A stretch of 64,000 nucleotides of DNA from Gentiana macrophylla (taxonomy: Eukaryota; Streptophyta; Magnoliopsida; Gentianales; Gentianaceae): the NCBI GenBank assembly GCA_026214975.1, contig JAOBSW010000193.1, forward strand, positions 1 through 64,000, read 5' to 3'. The position numbers and the translations under genes are program-made. Shown here piece by piece: positions 56,471 to 64,000 of the stretch. Position 1 is the first letter of the stretch, and each line of letters starts with the position of its first letter. The notes under the pieces are model-generated. The model made no database searches and had not been told where the DNA came from. It saw only the letters and a program-made list of their open reading frames with translations.

Positions 56471-58122
56471 TAAATGAGGGTGCGAAAATCACAATGATAT
56501 AGGCATTGATTTTCCGGTCGAGCAATTGATGAAGCTTGAAACGGTTAGGCCGTGGTATGTCGACTACGTCAACTATTTAGCGAGTGGTCATTTAGAGGAT
56601 ATGACGTATCGAGAAGAAAAGTTCTTTCGACCTTAAATATCTCGTATGGGAAGATCCTTATTTGTTCAGAATCTGTAAAGACGGGTTGCTTCGACGGTGT
56701 GTTCCTGAGCATGATCAGTGGGATATTTTGGAACAATGCCATAGCGGTCCTACCGGAGGTCACTATGGAACACCGAAGACGGTTGCAAAGATTCTTCAAG
56801 CTGGATTCTACTGGCCGACTCTGTTTAAAGATGCAGAAGCCTTTTGTAAAGGTTGTGATAGGTGCCAGAGAACTGGACGGCAGAGTAGTCGGATGGAAAT
56901 GCCACTTAAGCCCATTCTTGAATGCGAAGTTTTCGATGTATGGGGCATAGATTTTATGGGACCCTTTCCATCCTCATGTGGTAATAAGTATATCCTCGTC
57001 TGTGTGGATTATGTTTCAAAGTGGGTCGAGGCCATAGCTACTCAAACTAATGATCATAAGGTGGTAAAGAAATTCTTGCAAAAGAATATCTTTACTAGAT
57101 TCGGCTGTCCGAGAGCACTCATTAGTGATGAAGGTACTCACTTTTGCAATGCGCCGCTTGACAAGATCCTTGAGAAGTATGGTGTCAAACATAAGATTGG
57201 TACACCATATCATCCTCAAACTAGTGGCCAAGTCGAGGTAAGCAACCAGAGCTTGAAAAGAATTTTGGAGAAGACCGTGAACAATAATCGATCTAATTGG
57301 AGTCTTAAGTTGGATGACGCGTTGTGGGCTTATCGTACTGCATTTAAAACCCCGATGGGCACGTCACCCTTCCAAATGGTCTATGGCAAAGCTTGTCATT
57401 TACCTGTCGAACTTGAACACAGAGCTTTCTGGGCAATTAAATTCTTAAATTTTGATAGCCAACTCGGGGGGAGAAAAGGTTGTTACAGGTTGAACGAGCT
57501 CGACGAATTCAGACTCCGTGCATACGAGAATGCTAAGCTCAGCAAGGAGAGAACTAAGATACTCCATGACGCTAAGATCAAGGACCGAGAATTCAAAGTT
57601 GGTGACATGGCTTTACTCTATAATACTAGACTTCATTTGTTTCCTGGTAAGCTCAAGTCTAGATGGTCTGGTCCCTTTGAGATTCTCGAGGTTAATCCAA
57701 GTGGAGTAATTACTCTGAACGGGTATGGTAATCAAGCTTTCAAAGTGAATGGTCATAGACTTAAGAAATATTTTGGGCAACCAAAGGAAAAGCCTGAGAT
57801 TCTTTATTTCCAAAGCAGAGATGAGAGTACAGATGTCCTGATTTGTGAGGAGATTCCATCTTATTTCTTTGAGTCAGATGACGATGACGTTCCTATATCC
57901 ACCCGAAAGGTACCTTCTGCTGAAACTTCTGATCATACCACTGTGTCTATGCCTATCATCCGCAAGAACAAGAAGAAGAGAGTCAGTGTCGTTTGGAGAG
58001 AAAAGTTTAATGATCTTATAGCGCACTTGACTTGTTGTTGTGGTGAAAATCATTTCCGCCCAATACTTGATTTCGATCATCGAGGTGGCGGTAGTCAAAC
58101 CGAAGTGGCCCGATCCGGTTGA
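56471..58122 (+). CDS. pol: Athila integrase
   Basis: The 56662-58122 frame is open for 486 residues. N-terminal zinc domain: [19 protein letters not shown] and [11 protein letters not shown]. The catalytic core is complete: [15 protein letters not shown] (Asp), [11 protein letters not shown] (Asp) and [16 protein letters not shown] (Glu). The C-terminal domain follows: [36 protein letters not shown] and [15 protein letters not shown]. The tail of about 110 residues is acidic, then basic ([13 protein letters not shown]). 56471-56661 carries the RNase H-integrase linker in broken frames. It inserts cDNA into the genome; no inactivating change is visible. Confidence 0.92.
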
Positions 58123-59516
58123 TCTTTTGAACTTTGTGTCAAGCTATTGACATTAAAAGAGCGCTCCTAGGAGGCAGCCTAGTTTTCTTTGTTTGTTTCT
58201 TTTCTTAGGTTGTTTTGTTTTATTGTGTTAGAAATAATACTTTAGTTGATTTTGTGTTGATGGTTATTCCTCTTACATTCGTTGTGAGTGTTTTGTGTTA
58301 TGTGTTGCTCATATACCCCGTGTACCCCGAGATTATATGGTATGTCGAGTGTTGCAGATACTTTTGAGCAGGTTTTCGAGTTACTACTATCCAGTGTTGT
58401 CTATTCGAGTTGTTGCGGTATGTTCATGCTCCGGCCTGACCTCTGCCAACTTTCATCCGACAACCACCTTTGAAACCAGCTAAGTTTTCTTTTCTTTTAT
58501 ATTGGCACATTCTGAGGACATAATGTGATTTAAGTGTGGGGGGGGTGTTTGGGTATGTTTTTATGCTGTATCCTTTGAAATATGAGTGAATGTTGAATTT
58601 TCTGCGAAATTTAAAATTTTTTGTGAGTCTCGAGCATATAATTGGAACTAGATGCTTGCTAGTTGTAGTTTTCTAACGATGATTTTATGTGGCTTAGTGA
58701 GATAATTATAGCATGTTTTACTTTTATGGAGATAGTTTCGTTTTTCACTCACGAAAGCCTTTGATTTTGAAGCATGACTTTTGAATTATATCCTTTCATT
58801 ATTTTTAATGATTCATCTTAGGAAGGTCGGTATAGTTACACCTAAGTTAGACCGTGTGCTGTGAATATCATAAAGTTTGAATGTGATAGGTGAGATGTAA
58901 CTTATGACTTTGAAAAGTGAATAAATAAAGTGAGTGAGCAATTATTAATAAATACGTTTGTCGGAAGCTGGTTTATGATTTGAGTGCGGTAGGGTATACC
59001 TCGTATGTCCTATACCACTATGATGACCAAAAGCTCACGACAGTCAGTTTATAGCTACCTTATGATTTGAGTAAGGTAGGGGGTTATCTCGAAACATCCT
59101 ACTCTACTATGATGGGTAAGAGCTTATTCTGATATGCGTCAAATTTGAAAATTTCGAAAATGATGAGTAAAAATAAAGTAGAGTCTTTGTTATCATGGAT
59201 CTTATACCCAGTAGAACCGCATGATATGCTGTAGGGATTATCCTACTGAGTGCGTGGGAAGGCTTTGAGTGGAGCTATATTCGTCTGCACTAGGATAGTC
59301 ATTGGAATTTTTGAAAGGATATTTCTTTGAAAGGCTTGCTATATTGAGAATGGCTTGTCACACTTACACCGAATCTATCTCTGTGTTGGTATTATTTGCT
59401 ATAGTTGTTGTATCTTTTGTTACGTGAGTTAGAGATCTATGTGGATTGCATGAAAGTTGAGCTATAGTTTTGATTGTTTTGTCCGAGGACGTACAAAAAG
59501 CTAAGTGTGGGGGTGT
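58123..59516 (+). other. Athila non-coding tail with two polypurine-like tracts and a tandem repeat
   Basis: Athila elements often have an env-like ORF here; no ORF above about 70 residues looks real. It holds a G-rich tract 'taagtgtgggggggg' at 58531-58545, two ~70-bp tandem units at 58971-59040 and 59059-59128 (sharing tatgatttgag and ctatgatg), and the true polypurine tract 'taagtgtgggggtg' at 59502-59515 just before the 3' LTR. Confidence 0.7.
59502..59516 (+). other. Athila polypurine tract
   Basis: 'taagtgtgggggtgt' immediately upstream of the 3' LTR start (TGTTAAGG at 59517), the plus-strand primer site. Confidence 0.75.
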
Positions 59517-61121
59517 TGTTAAGGCCATATTTATATGATTATTAAGGGTGTATTTCATTATTATTTTCCCCACATTTGCACAATTTACATGAGGATTAAG
59601 GTTTTAAGTGTAATTATTTAATAGAGATGATTTTAAGAGGGTTGTATGCAAAATTGATGATTTTAAGTGTTGATTTAATGGAATTATTATTATTTGGATT
59701 TTATTACATTTTTGCATTGTTTATTTATCATGTAGGTGTTGATTTTCGAGTGCCATAAGTGGATAAATAAAGCTCAAGTCGAATTATAAGAGATAGAGTT
59801 GGAATTGGCTTGAAGAAATTGGATAAAGATGATGAAATCCGACCCTCAAGCATCTTGGGCGGCGTTAAATGCGGCGTCCATTCCAGGCAGGCGTTTGATA
59901 AAGTGGGCGGCGTCGGAATTGTGTTTTACATTGAGAGAGTTTGAGACGGAGGATGAACGGCGTTTACTCAGCGTCAGGCATTCGGACGGGCGCCCACAAG
60001 ACCAGGCGGCGTCCGTTGCCGACTTAACCCTAACCGACTTGAAGCTCTATAAATAAAGCGCAGCCCCAACCCTAATTCATATACCACATAATTGAGATCG
60101 AAAATTCACCAAAAGCTGCGCCGAGAACCCTAATTTCACGAGAGATGCAAATCTCCCAACCAACAATCATCTCCAACATGATTGTTGGCTAGAAACCTGC
60201 GTGTTGAGTCGACGGAGGAAGCCCATCATCAACGCAACCAACCAGAGAGTTCGATGCTTTATGTTAGTGAGTTTAATTTATAGTTTTTCATCACTTTGGA
60301 TGTTGTTTTGTATTGATCATGTTTCGTTGGAATTAACGATTTGATGAAACGATTTATCTATATCTACATGCTTGGATCTATGTATGAAAATATATTGGTT
60401 TAAGTTTTATTTCGTTCAAGTGATGCAATTATTCGTGTTTTAAGAGATTATGCATGATTAGTTGAGTGAGAGTTTGGAAACAACCTCGTGATTTCGTGTT
60501 GATTGTATGTTTAGTTTATTTGAAAAGATAAACGAAACCCTAGAATTTGATTGAAGATATTTAATTGGATTCATGAATAAATCGCTACTAAAAACTACAT
60601 CTTAGATCACCATCTAGTTGGGGGTTGTTGGTTGATGGGTGGATTCGTTGCCTCGCTGTGTTTTCCTTTATTGTTTATTAATCGAATCATTAGTTAAATC
60701 GTTTAGATTAAGTTTAGTTTAAGTTTTAGTTTTATAAACCCTAATTTCTGCATATCTTACGCATATTTTTTACCATTTCAGCCAGTAGTTGGACGCTCGT
60801 CCGCAATAGCAGACGCCCGTCCGTTAGGTTTAGTTTTCAGACGCTCGTTCACTTTAGTGAACGCTCGTCTGGCTTTTTGTTTTCTTATTTTCTGTTTGTT
60901 TTTATTTCCTGTTTTAATTTTAATTCTTAGGTTTAGGTTTTAGTTAGTTTCAGCCTTAGTTTAGTAGTTTAGTTAATAATTGTGACGTAATCAATAGAAT
61001 AATTGTCCCTTGATCCGATAAACATTCCACTCCCTTAGGACGACCCGTAAACACCCTATACTACGATCCTTATACTTGGGGTGTTTCGGTTTATAAATTT
61101 AAAACTAGTTTTTACCGAACA
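59517..61121 (+). repeat. Athila 3' LTR (1605 bp)
   Basis: TGTTAAGG...ACCGAACA. Collinear with the 5' LTR and identical over its first ~330 bp and other long blocks. Differences cluster near 59847-60000 and 60765-60865. TATAAATA at 60048-60055. It ends 11 bp before the ORF3 start codon of copia D. Confidence 0.92.
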
Positions 61122-61126
61122 ATTTT
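61122..61126. repeat. Target-site duplication of Athila, right
   Basis: ATTTT, identical to 49566-49570. Confidence 0.85.
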
Positions 61127-61131
61127 CAACA

Positions 61132-62725
61132 ATGGAATCATCTTCCTCAAACACCCAAGCTGGGTATGAAAAATCGTTTGCCACTGGATCATTCTTTCAA
61201 GAAGAACACTACTTGAAACTGTGTGGAAATGACGAGGATGCCAAACGATTGGCAGCAGGCTGCGAAAACCTAAAATTATCAACCTTTCTCAACCCTCCAA
61301 TAACCGAGGTTTTCTATGAAAATCTCATCTCTTTCTGGAAATCTGCAAAATGCGAATCTGGGCTCCCTGCTGAAGAAGGTGACAAGTGGGAAGAAGACAA
61401 GATCGTTGCATCTGTCAATGGCAAAGACGTGGTGATTACAGAAAAGGTAATTCGAAAACATCTCAAACTTTCAAATAAAGGAAGCAAAAGTGACATTGGT
61501 ATCACAAAACTTGGACGATTTCTGGGCAACAATTGCCAAAGCGGCAAACCCAGGATCTACAAAAGTCAAGCTGTCTTAGATCTCGCTTTTAAAGAAACCG
61601 TTCAATGAGTTTAGTGCCTAATTGGCAAAACCATTGAAGGAAAGTTGGGAGCAAATAATGCCATGATAGAAATTAGAATGCGGCTAATGGGAATCATATA
61701 CAACAATCTACAATTCAATTGGCCAAAATACTTCTTTCTAAGAATCAAAGAGCAAATCCAAGGTGAAGTAAAAGCAGCAAATAAGGGGACAAAAGAAGGA
61801 AAGACAAAGAAAGGACAATTCTGGGTGAAAAAGTCATATGGGATTCAGTTACACTATCTGTTGCAATGTCTAAAAGTCCCTACTGTACAACTCCACAAAC
61901 TGCATGAATCCAAAGTCATGTTTACCTATGTTAAACAACAAAAGAAGGCAGGAGAAGGTAAGAGAAAGAAATCCACACAACACACTACCAGTCAAAGAAA
62001 TAAGCAAAAGGTTCAGCGAAATCTGGACAAGACAGACTTTGGCAAATTAATTAATGAAGATGAAGAAGAAGAGGAGTCTGACGCTGAGGCAGACCAACAA
62101 GAAGAAGAAAATGTCAGTGAGGATGTACAACATCCTAATAAAGAAGACACTGGAGATGATGAGGAATCTCCAGAAGAAGTCTAACAGCAAATGTGCGCAA
62201 AGCGATATAGATGATCGAATTGCGAGAATACCTTGAGTGGAAGGAAGGTGATTCCCGACAATAGCTTCAAGACTCTAACCGCATGCTTGCAGAAGAGGCA
62301 TGGCTATTTGATTTTCTGGGAATCACAACTCTGGTTGGTGTACTTGATGAATCACCTCTATGGGAATTGGTTGATGCAGCCAAGGGAAAATCGCCCAGAT
62401 CTCTCGGCGCAGCAGTGATGACTCAGAAGATGGTGGAGATGATCATGATCAAGATGATGGTGACGATCATGATGACAATGATGATAATGATCATCATAAT
62501 GATGATCTTGATAAAGACAGAGAAGAGAAACTCCTACACGGATGCAATTGATGATACCACTCTTCTCCGTACATTTTAAACCAACAAGCATCCAAAAGTC
62601 CACAACTCCAACAAAGACAGCCACTCAACGCTGTCTGTCAATATTCCAGCCGACGACACAAACATTGTGGACACTGGTTCAGCTGTTGCCACTCCAGTCA
62701 AGGCAACCCCCGGAACAGAGAAAGG
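61132..62725 (+). CDS. Copia D ORF3 (SIRE-type accessory / env-like ORF)
   Basis: The ATG at 61132 (aacaATGGaa) opens a 158-residue frame: MESSSSNTQAGYEKSF, ITEVFYENLISFWKSAKC, then VNGKDVVITEKVIRKHLKLS at about 61415-61475, the block shared with copia B and C. A shift at 61606 leads to NAMIEIRMRLMGIIYNNLQF and WVKKSYGIQLHYLLQCLKVP (61645-62184), a Lys-rich stretch, then a long acidic run. 62185-62540 is in short frames and includes an Asp/His/Asn-rich tract (62429-62527). The last readable frame ends in the polypurine tract. The function is unknown. Its own promoter now lies on the far side of the Athila. Confidence 0.7.
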
Positions 62726-62730
62726 GGGAA
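62717..62730 (+). other. Copia D polypurine tract
   Basis: 'agagaaagggggaa', like the copia C tract (aaaaagggggaaat). The copia D 3' LTR should start here, but Athila-type LTR sequence begins at 62731. Confidence 0.65.
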
Positions 62731-64000
62731 TGTTAAGGGTGATTTTATACGATTTATAACGCTATATTTTATGATAATTTCCCTTATATTTGTATAATTT
62801 GCATAAGAAACGGGTGTTTAATGGAAATATTGAGTAAATGAGGTTCTAAATGAGTTAATTGCAAAATAAGTTAATTTTGGTGTTTTAATTGTGATTTTAT
62901 GACTATTTGGACGATATTACATTTTGCGATGTTTTGATGTGTTATAGATACATATTTAAGGCTCAAGAGATGATCAAAAGAAGATAAAAGACGAATTTTA
63001 TGATGAAGAAGAGATAATGATGGATTTGGATTGAATTAAAAAGAGATATAGATGAGGCAATCAAGTTTTCAAAGTCACCGAATCAGCGGCGCCCAGTTAG
63101 CTTGAATCAAGCGCCCAGCTTGACGGGCGTTGATCCAAAGTGGACGAGCGTCGAGGATGATATTTTTGATTCGAGTTTGGATGAAATTGCTGGACGAGCG
63201 TCCAATTTAAAGAAGGACGGGCGTCTGATCATGACTCGGCCCGATTCGAAGTTTGTATGGAAGAGTGGGCGGGCGTTCAAGGATTAAGACGGGCGTCCAG
63301 TAGCCGACTTAGCTAAACCGACTTGAAAATCTATATATAGGCGGCAGTTTCTCAACCCTAGAGAGACGATTTACACAATACTCAAAAACCCTAATCCTAG
63401 GGGCGGCTTAGGCTGTGTTTTTTTCCAGTTTTCATCAACTTTTATGTTCTTAAATTCCTAGATTAGATTAGCTACTTTTTTATGTCTTTCTATACAATTC
63501 GAAGTTTCAAGAGGATGCTAAGAGGCTAGACCTCCATTGAACGAGCGTTGTGAAGCCATCCGATCAACAATTCAGTTTCTTTTTGTGATTATTTTGTGAG
63601 TATCTATTACGAGTTGTTTCTTTTATCATGCTTTATGTTGTTTATTGCAAATTTATATCGAAAGATGTTTGCTTTGTTGATCGTTTATTTGATGAAAATC
63701 ATGTTAGACTTTAGATCACCATGATAAAGAATAGATATTTGATCTAAGTAACGAAAGTTATTAGGTTAGATTTTTAGGTTGGAAACATTTAAAGTTTACA
63801 CCTTTGTTAGAAAAGCGTTAATCTTTAGATCGAAAGATAGAGATTAATAGACGAACTTGCCTAAGAAATTAGGGTTCATACCTTTGATCAGGTGATTCAC
63901 AACTTGATTAGTAATCACGAAATAATCTGAATTGAAATGGAATGTTGATAGGATAGGTGGATCAATTGCTTGTTCGTTCGTAACTTATTGATTTAAAACC
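62731..64000 (+). repeat. Second Athila-type LTR, cut by window end
   Basis: It starts TGTTAAGGGTG and is laid out like the Athila LTR: 'ttcccttatatttgtataatttgcat' near 62777 against 'ttttccccacatttgcacaattt', a cluster of GGACG..CGTCC-type motifs at 63078-63300, 'ccgacttagctaaaccgactt' then TATA at 63331-63340 and 'ggcggcagttt'. It differs too much from 49571-51180 to be the same subfamily. The 3' end is outside the window, so it may be a 5' LTR or a solo LTR. Confidence 0.75.

Larger units (their letters stand above)
49571..61121 (+). mobile_element. Complete Athila-lineage Ty3/gypsy element (11.55 kb)
   Basis: LTRs at 49571-51180 and 59517-61121, a tRNA-Asp-type primer site, gag, protease, RT, RNase H and integrase, a 1.4-kb non-coding tail, polypurine tract and ATTTT target duplication. 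Gag and RT motifs ([43 protein letters not shown]) are those of Athila. The lineage often carries an env-like ORF after integrase; none is visible here. The first 330 bp of the LTRs are identical, so insertion is recent. It lies within copia D, between the ORF3 promoter and its ATG. Confidence 0.93.
28520..62730 (+). mobile_element. Copia D: SIRE-type element, interrupted by copia C and Athila
   Basis: Segments: 5' LTR part 1 (28520-29762), LTR part 2 (43466-43585), primer site, gag, protease, integrase, RT and RNase H (43725-48960), a promoter-like spacer (to 49565), ORF3 (61132-62725) and polypurine tract (62717-62730). The gaps are exactly filled by copia C and the Athila, each with a 5-bp target duplication. 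At 62731, where the 3' LTR should start, a different Athila-type LTR begins. Net internal length without insertions is about 9 kb including the 5' LTR. Confidence 0.85.

Noticed and set aside
61132..62184. Host gene next to the Athila 3' LTR
   Set aside because: It looked like a free-standing gene, but removing the Athila by its ATTTT duplication places it right after copia D pol, and it shares the VVITE motif with ORF3 of copia B.

Overview
This window is retrotransposon-packed DNA from a flowering plant, most likely heterochromatin. Every coding block I recognise is LTR-retrotransposon gag or pol, or an accessory ORF carried by such an element. I found no host gene, tRNA, rRNA or CRISPR array. 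The plant assignment rests on the lineages present: SIRE/Maximus-type Ty1/copia, and Athila, Tat and chromodomain (Tekay-type) Ty3/gypsy. The species cannot be named from the sequence.

Layout. 1-1198 is the 3' part of an Athila-type LTR. 1199-4568 (-) is copia A, missing its gag/protease end. 4569-11448 (+) is a decayed Tat-lineage gypsy without a 5' LTR; behind its integrase lie two related antisense ORFs. 11449-21655 (+) is copia B, with 5' LTR, gag, pol and an extra ORF3 but no 3' LTR. 21656-28519 (-) is a Tekay-type chromovirus bounded by two partial LTRs. At 28520 copia D (+) starts. Its 5' LTR is split by copia C (29763-43460, -), a complete 13.7-kb element with 5-bp target duplications (ACAAC). 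Copia D resumes at 43466 with gag and pol. It is interrupted again by a complete 11.55-kb Athila (49571-61121, +, duplication ATTTT), resumes with its ORF3 (61132-62725), and meets a second Athila-type LTR at 62731 that runs off the window.

How it fits together. Insertion order can be read from the nesting: copia D probably entered the chromovirus LTR, copia C then entered the copia D LTR, and two Athila-type elements entered copia D. Three copia elements (B, C, D) carry a third ORF behind pol, each preceded by a TATA box 80-120 bp upstream of an ATG in CAATGG context. Two of the three also have G-boxes. The Tat element has two antisense ORFs, again with TATA boxes, one with a G-box. Short motif similarity suggests, but does not prove, that sense and antisense accessory ORFs share a domain. 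This 'accessory gene with its own promoter' arrangement is the best candidate here for an under-described system.

A caution for every reading frame: in the young elements the two LTRs are identical over long stretches and differ in pockets centred on CAG/CTG/CCG. Three primer-binding sites, which should match a tRNA, are damaged at the same trinucleotide. This looks like consensus error at CHG-methylated cytosines rather than mutation, so many frameshifts in copia C, copia D and the Athila may not be real.
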